Positions 8,246 to 16,115 of a stretch of DNA of 64,000 nucleotides are shown piece after piece. Source of the DNA: Anaerolineales bacterium (lineage in GTDB: Bacteria; Chloroflexota; Anaerolineae; Anaerolineales; Villigracilaceae); contig JACKAV010000012.1 in NCBI GenBank assembly GCA_020634895.1, positions 1-64,000 of the forward strand. The letters are read 5' to 3'. The position numbers and the translations under genes are program-made. A model generated the notes under the pieces. That model saw only the letters and a list, made by a program, of their open reading frames with translations, searched no databases and was not told the origin of the DNA. Positions within the stretch are counted from its first letter, which is position 1, and each line of letters starts with the position of its first letter.

Positions 8246-9211
8246 ATGCGTTCCAACTGGAAGAAGCTCGTTCTTTTTTCATTTGTCTTTGCGTGTATCA
8301 CCACCGCATTGGGACCATTTATGGTGCCGATTCCCCAATTGGACGGGTTGGTGGATGCAAGCACATTGATCGAACCGGACAGCAAATTCATCGAGATCAA
8401 CGGCGTGAACATCCATTACAAGGAAGCCGGTTCAGGCGAGCGGATGTTCATCCTGCTGCATCCGTTTGGAGGCAGTACTTATTCGTGGCGTGAAGTAATG
8501 GATGATTTTGCCCAATATGGCAGGGTCATTGCCTACGACCGCCCCGCATTCGGGCTGACGGAACGTCCGTTGCCTGGTGATTGGGAATCGAATCCGTACG
8601 GCGTGAAAGCCAACGTGGAAATTCTGCGAGGTCTGCTCGACGCTTTCGGTGTGGATAAAGCCGTGCTGGTCGGCAATTCCGCTGGCGGCGGGGTTGCGGT
8701 GGCGTTCGCGTTGGAGTATCCTGAACGTGTTGATAAGCTCATTCTTGTGGACCCCGGCGTGGGCGGCGGATATGGTCCGCAATTCCCAGCTTGGGCGCTG
8801 CCGATCATGTGGACTCCGCAGATGCGTCATCTCGGTCCGCTCATGATGCGCGATTATCAGGAAAGCCTTCCGCGCACCATTGACCGCGAGTGGTTCGACC
8901 AGAGCAAACTGACGGATGAGATCCGTCAAAAGCATTTGCAAATTTTGCAGATCCAAAATTGGGATCGGGCTTTTTACGAATTGACCTTTGCGCCAGCCTA
9001 CCCGGAACTACGCCCGCTGCTCCCGCAGTTGACCGTGTCAACATTGATCGTGGCTGGCGAAGAAGACCGCCTCATCCGCTCGTGGTATTTTGAGGCGGTC
9101 GCAACTGAAATACCCGGCGCGACGCTGGAGTTGATTCCGCGATGCGGGCATGTGCCGGAGGAAGAATGTCCCGAACCTTTCATGGAAAGGGTCGAAAGTT
9201 TTCTTGATTAG
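8246..9211 (+). CDS. Alpha/beta hydrolase with N-terminal signal or anchor
   Basis: A 321-residue alpha/beta hydrolase of the epoxide hydrolase/haloalkane dehalogenase-like group. An N-terminal hydrophobic helix spans about residues 8-26. HPFGG supplies the oxyanion hole, the nucleophile elbow is GNSAGGG near residue 145, the acid lies in AGEEDRL, and the catalytic His is in RCGHVPEEE close to the end. Serine rather than Asp at the nucleophile argues for an esterase or C-C hydrolase rather than a dehalogenase. It is tightly coupled to the preceding hydrolase. The substrate is unknown. Confidence 0.8.
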   Translation: MRSNWKKLVLFSFVFACITTALGPFMVPIPQLDGLVDASTLIEPDSKFIEINGVNIHYKEAGSGERMFILLHPFGGSTYSWREVMDDFAQYGRVIAYDRPAFGLTERPLPGDWESNPYGVKANVEILRGLLDAFGVDKAVLVGNSAGGGVAVAFALEYPERVDKLILVDPGVGGGYGPQFPAWALPIMWTPQMRHLGPLMMRDYQESLPRTIDREWFDQSKLTDEIRQKHLQILQIQNWDRAFYELTFAPAYPELRPLLPQLTVSTLIVAGEEDRLIRSWYFEAVATEIPGATLELIPRCGHVPEEECPEPFMERVESFLD

Positions 9212-9258
9212 CTTTGTATAAATTCCATCGTGCTTATACGATGAAGGTGGTGAATAAA

Positions 9259-9738
9259 ATGACCGTTAATCTTATAACCCCCGGTGCCCCCGCGCCTGAT
9301 TTCGAACTTGACGATGTGACCGGCAGGCGGATTCGTCTGTCCGATTTTCAGGGCAGCAAAGTGGTTGTCCTCGCATTTCTACGCGGATTCATGTGACCGT
9401 ACTGCCGCGCGCAGTTGGCGCGCATGCGTGACGAGTACAGCGGGTTCACTTCCCGCGGCGCTGAAGTTGTTGCGGTCGGTCCTGACGGTGTCGATACGTT
9501 TACCCGTTATTGGTCTCGTGAAGAGATTCCATTTATCGGTCTTCCCGATACGGCGCACACAGTTGCAAAGTTATACAAGCAGGAAGTGAATCTTTTCAAG
9601 CTTGGGCGCATGCCCTTGAATTGCATTGTCGATTTGAATGGCATGATCCGCTACGTGCATTACGGCGCGTCGATGTCTGATATTCCTGATAACGAAACAT
9701 TTTTTCGTGTAATAGATCAACTTAACGCATCATCCTAA
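9259..9738 (+). CDS. AhpC/TSA-family peroxiredoxin-like protein, probable selenoprotein (in-frame TGA = Sec)
   Basis: A 159-residue thioredoxin-fold peroxidase whose frame is interrupted only by TGA at 9394-9396. Before it the protein reads PGAPAPDFELDDVTGRR and VVLAFLRGFM; after it PYCRAQLARMRDEY and the rest of the fold to a normal stop. Relatives carry FxRGxWCPYC here, so the TGA replaces exactly the peroxidatic cysteine, giving a UPYC motif. Downstream, GCGCGC at 9407-9412 pairs with GCGCGC at 9418-9423 around loop AGTTG, starting 16 nt after the TGA with G at loop position 2, as in bacterial SECIS elements. The start ATG at 9259 has AAGGTGG 8 nt upstream. It would reduce peroxides through Sec and the resolving Cys. 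No selA/B/C/D is in the window. Confidence 0.8.
9394..9426 (+). promoter_or_regulatory. SECIS-like recoding element: UGA plus stem-loop
   Basis: The TGA at 9394-9396 is followed after 10 nt by a 6-bp GC-only stem (9407-9412 with 9418-9423) and a 5-nt loop, AGTTG. The distance from UGA to loop is 16 nt. Spacing, stem length and the early G in the loop fit the general bacterial SECIS pattern recognised by SelB. Confidence 0.65.
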
Positions 9739-9742
9739 TAAA

Positions 9743-10801
9743 ATGACTTTAGGACGAATTGCTTTTCTCGGATCTGGCGAGACATCCCTCGCCGGCGGGC
9801 GGATATTCGAAGCCCTTGCCCGTCTCACCCCAAACATGACAAGCGGTTCAGGACCGCGCCCATTGCGGATCGCCATCCTCGAAACGCCAGCTGGCTTTGA
9901 GCTTAACGCCTCTCTCGTCGCCGGTCGCGTAGGTGACTTCCTCAAAACCCGCCTTCAAAATTACAAACCGATTATTGACCTGATCCCCGCCCGCAAAAAA
10001 GGGACCGAATTCAGCCCCGATAATATCGAGGTTCTCAAGCCTTTGCTGCAGGCAGACATGATCTTCATGGGACCCGGCAGCCCAAGTTATCTAGCCCGTC
10101 AATTGAAAGATACACTGGCATGGGAAATTGTCCGTGCACGGCACCGGCAGGGTGCGACGTTGATCTTCGCGTCCGCTGCGACGATCTCTGTGGGGCAGTG
10201 GGTTTTGCCTGTTTATGAAATATATAAAGTCGGCGAAGATGTGCATGTCAAAGATGGACTTGGCTTTTTTGCCGATTTTGGGATGCACGTCTCCTTTGTA
10301 CCGCATTGGAACAACGCCGAAGGCGGCGTGGACCTCGATACCAGCCGATGTTTTGTCGGCATGGAACGTTTCGAGCAGTGGCGGAAATTGACGCCCGCTG
10401 AGAATGTGATTGTCGGGTTGGATGAACATTCCGGCATCATCATCGATTTTGAATCGGCTATTTGCGATGTACACGGCGTCAGTTCAGTGACCGTAGCAAA
10501 CTCCGCAGGGACGGAAATCTATCCATCCGGCGTGCGCTTCCCCTTGAGCGAACTGGGCGATTTGAAACTTCCCGGCACGCCCGAAGAAGGTATCCGCCCG
10601 GAAGTTTGGGAGATGACACTCACTGCACGAGAAGAGGGAGAAGATACGCCTTCTGACGAAGTTCTAGCATTGCTCGAGAAGCGCAAAGAAGCCCGCGAAA
10701 ATAAGGATTTTGCCGCATCAGACAGCCTGCGTGACCAGATCGCTGAGTTGGGCTGGACTGTGCAGGATTCTAAAGAGGGGCAGAAGCTGGTCAAGAAATA
10801 G
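9743..10801 (+). CDS. S51/cyanophycinase-like protein fused to a CysRS-type C-terminal helix domain
   Basis: A 352-residue protein. The first ~250 residues resemble the class-I glutamine-amidotransferase-like fold of peptidase E/cyanophycinase: IAFLGSGETS at the start, IFMGPGSPSYL near residue 110, and a nucleophile-like turn IFASAATISVG near 140 where the usual GxSAG has become ASAAT. The last ~45 residues (LLEKRKEARENKDFAASDSLRDQIAELGWTVQDS...) match the C-terminal segment of cysteinyl-tRNA synthetases. There is no synthetase core here. The gene starts 4 bp after the peroxiredoxin-like gene. The function is unknown; peptidase activity is uncertain because the nucleophile loop is altered. 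Confidence 0.6.
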   Translation: MTLGRIAFLGSGETSLAGGRIFEALARLTPNMTSGSGPRPLRIAILETPAGFELNASLVAGRVGDFLKTRLQNYKPIIDLIPARKKGTEFSPDNIEVLKPLLQADMIFMGPGSPSYLARQLKDTLAWEIVRARHRQGATLIFASAATISVGQWVLPVYEIYKVGEDVHVKDGLGFFADFGMHVSFVPHWNNAEGGVDLDTSRCFVGMERFEQWRKLTPAENVIVGLDEHSGIIIDFESAICDVHGVSSVTVANSAGTEIYPSGVRFPLSELGDLKLPGTPEEGIRPEVWEMTLTAREEGEDTPSDEVLALLEKRKEARENKDFAASDSLRDQIAELGWTVQDSKEGQKLVKK

Positions 10802-10848
10802 CTTTGCCGCGATTTTTGTAATCCCAATCGATTTTCCAGTTAAACTTG

Positions 10849-11538
10849 ATGACAATGAAAAACGCCCTTCTCATTAAGCGCCTTCAATCCTTTGAATTTC
10901 TACAGGGACTGGATCAGGACACACTTGAAAACCTGGCTGCGAACGCTGTTTGGAAAGTCTTTTCTCCGAACGCGGTCATCTTTTGGGAGGGGGATAATGA
11001 ATCCAATTTATATTATTTGCAATACGGTTCATTGAAAATACTGAAATCTTCCACCGATGGGCGCGAGCAGGTGCTGCGATTTATCAACGCGGGTGAAATG
11101 TTCAATGAAATTGGCGTGTTGGCGAAACGTCCCAATCCTGCCACGGCTGTCGCATTGGAGGAATCCGGCATCTGGCTTTTGCCGCGTCATGCCATGGAGG
11201 AGGTCATCCTGGCGCGCCCGCAGACTGCATTGCAGATCATCGAGAATATGGCGGATAAGATCATCGGTTTGGTGACCCTCGCCGCGGACTTGTCTCTGAA
11301 GACGGTTGAGGCGCGCTTTGCGAAGCTTCTCCTCGACCAGGCTGTGGATGACGTGATCGAGCGCCGCCGCTGGACGAATCAAACCGAATTGGCGGCGCAT
11401 CTCGGCACCGTGCCGGATGTGCTGAGCCGGGTCATCCGCGAGATGACGAAAGCCGGTTTGATCGAAATGGACAAACACGAGATCCGCATTCTTGACCGCG
11501 AGGGTCTGCTCGAGAGGGGAATGATCCGGGGAGAATAA
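10849..11538 (+). CDS. Crp/Fnr family transcriptional regulator
   Basis: A 229-residue regulator with an N-terminal cyclic-nucleotide-binding-like beta roll (about residues 10-125) and a C-terminal winged helix (TELAAHLGTVPDVLSRVIREMTKAGLIEM, about 178-206). It has no FNR-type cysteine cluster, so it is not an oxygen-sensing 4Fe-4S FNR; the effector could be a nucleotide, heme or NO-derived signal. Candidate starts are ATG 10849 and ATG 10855; a TAAACT box 8 nt before 10855 would suit a leaderless start there. A cupin gene and a membrane protein follow and may be its targets. Confidence 0.88.
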   Translation: MTMKNALLIKRLQSFEFLQGLDQDTLENLAANAVWKVFSPNAVIFWEGDNESNLYYLQYGSLKILKSSTDGREQVLRFINAGEMFNEIGVLAKRPNPATAVALEESGIWLLPRHAMEEVILARPQTALQIIENMADKIIGLVTLAADLSLKTVEARFAKLLLDQAVDDVIERRRWTNQTELAAHLGTVPDVLSRVIREMTKAGLIEMDKHEIRILDREGLLERGMIRGE

Positions 11539-11619
11539 AGATTGGGCTGAAAAACCCGACAAAAGTCGGGGTGTGAAGCGGGGACTTCCATTAAAGTCAG
11601 GCATATCAAAGGAGTGTTT

Positions 11620-11940
11620 ATGTCTGACGTCAATTCACAATTTTATTTTCTAAATACAAAGTCGAAGGCGGTTTTCTCTCCACAGGGAACGCAGCCTCAA
11701 TTTCTTATCGATACTCCAAAGTTCAAAGCGTTGGTGGTCGGGCTGGATGTTGGGCAGCATATTCCGCCGCACCCCGCCGAGACGGCCATGTATCACTTTC
11801 TTGAGGGTGAAGGTTTGATGACTGTTGGGGAAGAAACCTTCGATATCAAACCCGGTGTGACCGTTGTTGTGCCGGACGGTGTGAAGCGCGGTATGAACGC
11901 GAAAACGCGCGTGGTCTTTTTAGCTTCCAAAGGAGAATAG
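11620..11940 (+). CDS. Small cupin-domain protein
   Basis: A 106-residue single-domain cupin. The metal-binding motif regions are HIPPHPAETAMYHFLEGEG (about 47-65) and PGVTVVVPDGVKRGMNA (about 76-92); the second lacks the usual His, so metal binding may be incomplete. Such proteins act as small enzymes or ligand sensors. The start ATG at 11620 has AAAGGAG upstream. The stop is one base before the ATG of the next membrane protein, so the two genes form an operon. Confidence 0.8.
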   Translation: MSDVNSQFYFLNTKSKAVFSPQGTQPQFLIDTPKFKALVVGLDVGQHIPPHPAETAMYHFLEGEGLMTVGEETFDIKPGVTVVVPDGVKRGMNAKTRVVFLASKGE

Positions 11941-11941
11941 A

Positions 11942-13120
11942 ATGCCGGTTCCATATTTACTTACAACTTTGCTTTATACGCTTGTCGCGTTGCTCGCTGC
12001 AGCAGATGCTTCGTTTGTTAGTTTTAGTATTTTCTCTGCGTTCCCCGCTTTGCGGTGGGTGCGCGTACACTTCATTACACTGGGAATTCTTTCACAGGTG
12101 GTGTTCGGTCTGCTTCCATTGCTGGTCGCATCGCTTTCGAAAAAGGAACGCCCCGCCATGCGGTGGGATATTTGGCTGATCCTGAATGCCGGTTTGTTGT
12201 CTTTGGTTGCCGGTTTCTCGGGTATGAACCACCCGATGATCTTTTCAGGCGGCACTTTGATCTTCATTGCATCCGTGCTTCTCCTGCTTCAACTATGGAA
12301 TGTTCGCGGCGGGGAAGCACCTGCAAGCCTAAAGTTTTACATTACAGGTGTTTTCTATTTGCTTGTGGGTATCATCATCGGCACGGGCATCTACCTGAAT
12401 TGGAGCGACGCGTTATACATCAAGGTTCCGCTTGAGGCGCACATCCACGCCAATTCATGGGGATTTATGTCGCTGGTATTTGCAGGCTTGCTTGTGGATT
12501 TTATTCCGATGATCACAGGTCGCCCGCTTGGCAGTAAGAAAACCGTCGACTATATCTATTGGGGTATGACTCTCGGCGCGTTCGGGCTTGTGCTTGGTCC
12601 GTGGCTCGGCGGGAGTCTGCCTCCCACAGTTGCGGGGTTGATCCTGCACATCTCCGCAACCGTGCTGCTGATCGTTTCGATGGTTCGCGCATTCAATCAA
12701 AGCGGACGGTTGAACACCGCTGGCGCATGGCATCTGGTTTCTTCTTACTTGTGGATTTTGCTTCCCGTACTGGTCGCTCCCGCAATTCTGCTTGGATTTA
12801 TCGAAGGCGGACCTGTCGAATCGACCGCGCCTCAAGCCTTGATTTATGGCTGGGTGCTGCAATTTGGCATTGCCCTCATCCCATACATTGCCCGCCGCTT
12901 CTTCCTGAAAGAAGAATCACCGCAGCTCGGCGGATGCTGGGGCAGCCTTGCAGGTGCCACGCTTGGAAGTGTTCTTGTGTGGATAAGCATCTTTATCGTC
13001 CCTGCTCGCGGCGTGTTATACGGCATTGCCTTTGTTCTATACGCGCTGGCTTTGATCCACCCGCTGAAGGAATTGGCAGAGATTGCAAGAGACGGATTGC
13101 GCAAATATAATTTGGCGTAG
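11942..13120 (+). CDS. Polytopic membrane protein, NnrS/heme-copper-oxidase subunit I-like
   Basis: A 392-residue protein with about eleven or twelve hydrophobic helices. Histidines sit in or next to helices (VRVHFITLG, LEAHIHANSWGFMSL, LILHISATVLL, AWHLVSSYLW), as in NnrS and related heme-copper proteins. The fold class points to heme or copper binding; a nitric-oxide or respiration role is inference from this and from the Crp/Fnr and cupin genes upstream. No catalytic tyrosine-histidine pair could be assigned. It ends just before a bidirectional terminator. Confidence 0.6.
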   Translation: MPVPYLLTTLLYTLVALLAAADASFVSFSIFSAFPALRWVRVHFITLGILSQVVFGLLPLLVASLSKKERPAMRWDIWLILNAGLLSLVAGFSGMNHPMIFSGGTLIFIASVLLLLQLWNVRGGEAPASLKFYITGVFYLLVGIIIGTGIYLNWSDALYIKVPLEAHIHANSWGFMSLVFAGLLVDFIPMITGRPLGSKKTVDYIYWGMTLGAFGLVLGPWLGGSLPPTVAGLILHISATVLLIVSMVRAFNQSGRLNTAGAWHLVSSYLWILLPVLVAPAILLGFIEGGPVESTAPQALIYGWVLQFGIALIPYIARRFFLKEESPQLGGCWGSLAGATLGSVLVWISIFIVPARGVLYGIAFVLYALALIHPLKELAEIARDGLRKYNLA

Positions 13121-13133
13121 ACGCTCAAAACTT

Positions 13134-13173
13134 AAACAAAAAGCACCTTCCACACGGAAGGTGCTTTTTGTTT
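13134..13173. terminator. Bidirectional terminator between the membrane protein and the rhodanese gene
   Basis: A long perfect hairpin, AAGCACCTTCC ACAC GGAAGGTGCTT, has A-tract and T-tract arms, so it can stop transcription from both converging genes. Confidence 0.9.
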
Positions 13174-13181
13174 TCACTCTT

Positions 13182-14576
13182 TTATCTTTCCACTTTGAGT
13201 CCGCTATGTATCCACGCGCCGGTGCCGCCAAGGACGTTGTACACGGTTTTGAAGCCTTTTTGCCCAAGCAGCGCCGCCGCGGATTGACTGCGGTTTCCGC
13301 TCGCGCAGATCACAGCGACGGGTACTTCCGGGTTGAGTTCTTCCAGCCGGGAGGAAAGCTGTCCCAACGGAATAAGCACCGCACCGGGGACGTGTCCCTG
13401 GTTGAATTCCCACGGCTCGCGCACATCCAAGACTTTGGGACAGTCGCCGTTCGAACAATTCTGCATAAGTTGATTCAATTCCACCGGTTCGATATTCTTG
13501 ACATCACCGGACGTGAGGGGCAGTCCCATTTTCTTCCAGACATCAAGTCCTTCTGTCAGATAGCCGACGATGTTCTCGTATCCTACACGGGCAAGGCTGA
13601 ATACCACCTGTTCGTATTGATTTTCATTTTCCAGCAAAAGCACCATAGGAGCATCCGGCGGGAAGACGAAACCGATGCGGTTGCTTAACTGGTCGTCCGC
13701 TTCCAAGTGGACAGAACCGGGCACGTGCGCCTTTACGTATTCATCCTTTGAACGCGTGTCGAGCAGACCCGCTCCGCGCTGAAAATATGGAATCGATTCT
13801 TGAATGGTCAACGGCTGTTTCTTGACTTCACCAAGCGGCTTGACGCCTTTGCGGTTCATTGCCTTGATGCGGGTATGATTGCCCGGCTGTTCCGGAAGGT
13901 CGCTGGTGGCGAAGTTGATGAATTCATCCAGTTCACGCGGAGCAAGCGCCGGGTTGTGTTTGCGCTCAAAGCCAAGTGTGGTTGCCCGCATCGAACCAAT
14001 GGATTTTCCGCACAATGAACCTGCACCATGACCGGGATAGATCAAAAGGTCATCGTTGAGCGGCAGGATCTTATGGCTGAGGCTTTCATGCATATCACCG
14101 GCTAAACCTCGAGCCGCTTCCACACCGACGAGGTCCGGGCGACCAATGTCACCGACAAAGAGCGTGTCACCGGTCAATGCCAGCCAGGGTTCCTGTGCGC
14201 GGGTGGTATCTGAAACGAGTAATGTGATGCTTTCGGGAGTATGCCCCGGTGTGTGAAGAATATGCAAGTTGATGTTGCCCAACTTGATCACATCATCCTG
14301 CTTTATTTTTGTATGGGGGAATTCCGCTCCGCTTTTCTCGTGCAGATAAATATCCGCGCCGGTTCGGCTTGCCAGATCCGTGTTGCCTGACACATGGTCT
14401 GCGTGTAGATGAGTCTCGATGATGTGGGTGATCTTCAATCCTCGATTCCGGGCTGAATCCAAATATTTTTGCACATCCCGGTCCGGGTCGATGACTGCGG
14501 CGATGCCTTCCGCCTCGCACCCCACCAGGTAGGACGCGCATCCCAATCCCTCAACAAAAAATTGCTGTGTGAACAT
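13182..14576 (-). CDS. Persulfide dioxygenase-like MBL protein with two rhodanese domains
   Basis: A 464-residue protein. The N-terminal metallo-beta-lactamase fold has THLHADH at residues 55-61, the ETHE1/BlhB-type non-heme iron site, followed by GHTPES and a GDTLFVGDIGRPDL stretch. Two rhodanese modules follow. The first (about 265-350) lacks a catalytic Cys; the second (about 365-460) has the active loop CASGNRS. Persulfide dioxygenases oxidise glutathione or protein persulfides to sulfite, and the rhodanese passes sulfur, so this is a sulfide-detoxification enzyme. A GGAGAGAG site precedes the ATG. Confidence 0.88.
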   Translation of the reverse strand: MFTQQFFVEGLGCASYLVGCEAEGIAAVIDPDRDVQKYLDSARNRGLKITHIIETHLHADHVSGNTDLASRTGADIYLHEKSGAEFPHTKIKQDDVIKLGNINLHILHTPGHTPESITLLVSDTTRAQEPWLALTGDTLFVGDIGRPDLVGVEAARGLAGDMHESLSHKILPLNDDLLIYPGHGAGSLCGKSIGSMRATTLGFERKHNPALAPRELDEFINFATSDLPEQPGNHTRIKAMNRKGVKPLGEVKKQPLTIQESIPYFQRGAGLLDTRSKDEYVKAHVPGSVHLEADDQLSNRIGFVFPPDAPMVLLLENENQYEQVVFSLARVGYENIVGYLTEGLDVWKKMGLPLTSGDVKNIEPVELNQLMQNCSNGDCPKVLDVREPWEFNQGHVPGAVLIPLGQLSSRLEELNPEVPVAVICASGNRSQSAAALLGQKGFKTVYNVLGGTGAWIHSGLKVER

Positions 14577-14628
14577 GGCTTCTCTCTCCTTACGTCTAAG
14601 CTGCTTTATATTATGAATTTATACCAAA

Positions 14629-14657
14629 ATTATCCAATAATTACTTGGATGATGCAA
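14629..14657 (-). promoter_or_regulatory. Candidate promoter of the persulfide dioxygenase gene
   Basis: On the minus strand TTGCAT (14652-14657) and GATAAT (14629-14634) are separated by exactly 17 bp. The start codon is about 50 bp downstream. An alternative TTGGAT / TAATAT pair overlaps it. Confidence 0.4.
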
Positions 14658-14756
14658 GCCCAAAAAAGTTACATCTTTGACAGAATCCGAACGAAATTGG
14701 TGCTTGTGTGTCACTTCAATGTGATAATGCGTTAAAATAAATGGCGAGGAGAATTC

Positions 14757-16052
14757 ATGCGTGCCGTAGACATCATCATCAAGAAACGCGATAAAGGACA
14801 ATTGACCGCGCAGGAAATCGATTTCTTTGTGCGTGGTTTTACAAATGGGGAAATTCCAGATTACCAGGCTTCTGCTTTTGCCATGGCGGTTTTATTAAAT
14901 GGCATGACAAATTTCGAAACCACCGACTTGACCCTTTCCATGGCGCGCTCGGGGCAGGTTTTGGATCTTTCGAAGATCGTAAACACTGCTGTGGATAAAC
15001 ACTCCTCCGGCGGCGTTGGCGATAAGACCAGCATCTCCGTCATGCCGATGGTGGCTGCATGCGGATTGCCCGTCGGCAAAATGTCTGGTCGCGGGCTTGG
15101 CTTTAGCGGGGGGACGCTCGATAAGCTCGAATCCGTCCCCGGTTATCGCGTGGACTTGACTACCGAGGAATTCAAATCGCAATTAAAGGAAAAGGGAATC
15201 GTGCTGACAGGTCAATCTCTTGACCTTGCCCCGGCAGATGGAAAAATGTACGCGCTTCGTGACGTGACCGGAACGGTTCCTTCGATGCCGTTGATCGCTT
15301 CTTCCATTATGTGTAAGAAGATCGCCGCTGGCGCAACCGCCATTGTTCTGGATGTCAAAGTGGGCTTGGGCGCATTTATGCAGACTTTGGAAGACGGGCG
15401 CGAACTTGCCGAGCTGATGGTGGATATCGGTCGCCTCGCCGGACGCAAGACCGTGGCGCTTCTTTCGGATATGAATCAGCCGCTCGGTTCGGCGGTGGGT
15501 AACGCGCTTGAAATGATAGAAGCCATCGAAACCCTGCGCGGAAACGGTCCCGCCGACTTTGTGGAGCATTGTCTGCATGTGACGGCACATGTGTTGACAT
15601 TGGGTGGTCGTGCCCAGACTTTGGAAGAAGGACGAGCCATGGCGGAGAAATCCATTGCCGATGGCAGCGCATTGGATAAGCTTCGGCTGTTGGTCCGTTC
15701 ACAAGGCGGTGACGTTTCGTATGTGGATGACACGTCCAAGTTCGAGCGCGCAAAACTCGTCGAGGTGGTGAAGGCTCCTCGTGGCGGATTCATTTCCCAG
15801 GTCCACGCAAGAACCGTAGGCGAAGCCTCCGTCGCATTGGGTGCGGGACGTGCCAGGAAGGGCGATCCCATTGACCATGCGGTTGGTTTCCTTATCTTTA
15901 AAAAAGTAGGGGATGCGGTGCAGGAAGGTGAGCCGCTGTGTGAGATCCATGCCAATGATGAAGCGAAACTCAAGGAAGCCCGTGAGGCGGTTCTTTCTGC
16001 TTATCAATACAGCAATGAACCTGTGCCGCCGCTGCCCTTGTTTTACGAGTAA
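14757..16052 (+). CDS. pdp: Pyrimidine-nucleoside (thymidine) phosphorylase
   Basis: A 431-residue enzyme that splits thymidine, uridine or deoxyuridine with phosphate into base and (deoxy)ribose-1-phosphate, for nucleoside salvage. Conserved parts are the N-terminal helical domain, the phosphate-binding KHSSGGVGDKTS near residue 82, the family signature SGRGLGFSGGTLDKLES near 106, and KKIAAGATAIVLDVKVG near 190. The length matches the Bacillus Pdp/DeoA family. The ATG has GAGGAG upstream. It is transcribed away from the persulfide dioxygenase gene. Pdp and DeoA cannot be told apart with certainty. Confidence 0.93.
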   Translation: MRAVDIIIKKRDKGQLTAQEIDFFVRGFTNGEIPDYQASAFAMAVLLNGMTNFETTDLTLSMARSGQVLDLSKIVNTAVDKHSSGGVGDKTSISVMPMVAACGLPVGKMSGRGLGFSGGTLDKLESVPGYRVDLTTEEFKSQLKEKGIVLTGQSLDLAPADGKMYALRDVTGTVPSMPLIASSIMCKKIAAGATAIVLDVKVGLGAFMQTLEDGRELAELMVDIGRLAGRKTVALLSDMNQPLGSAVGNALEMIEAIETLRGNGPADFVEHCLHVTAHVLTLGGRAQTLEEGRAMAEKSIADGSALDKLRLLVRSQGGDVSYVDDTSKFERAKLVEVVKAPRGGFISQVHARTVGEASVALGAGRARKGDPIDHAVGFLIFKKVGDAVQEGEPLCEIHANDEAKLKEAREAVLSAYQYSNEPVPPLPLFYE

Positions 16053-16115
16053 AATAGCGCATAGCCTTGCGATTTTCACTAGAATCAGGCATACTTAATT
16101 GACAGGAACCCGGTA

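Noticed and set aside
9259..9396. Reading the peroxiredoxin-like gene as a pseudogene or two genes
   Set aside because: The frame is intact on both sides, the stop is a single TGA at the catalytic Cys, and a SECIS-like hairpin follows; random decay would rarely hit this codon.
11553..11572. Terminator between the Crp/Fnr and cupin genes
   Set aside because: ACCCGAC/GTCGGGGT forms a small hairpin but no T-tract follows; read-through into the cupin gene is likely.
13083..13688. Plus-strand open frame of about 200 codons
   Set aside because: It lies antisense to the rhodanese part of the persulfide dioxygenase gene, which has clear domains; no ribosome site or family match.
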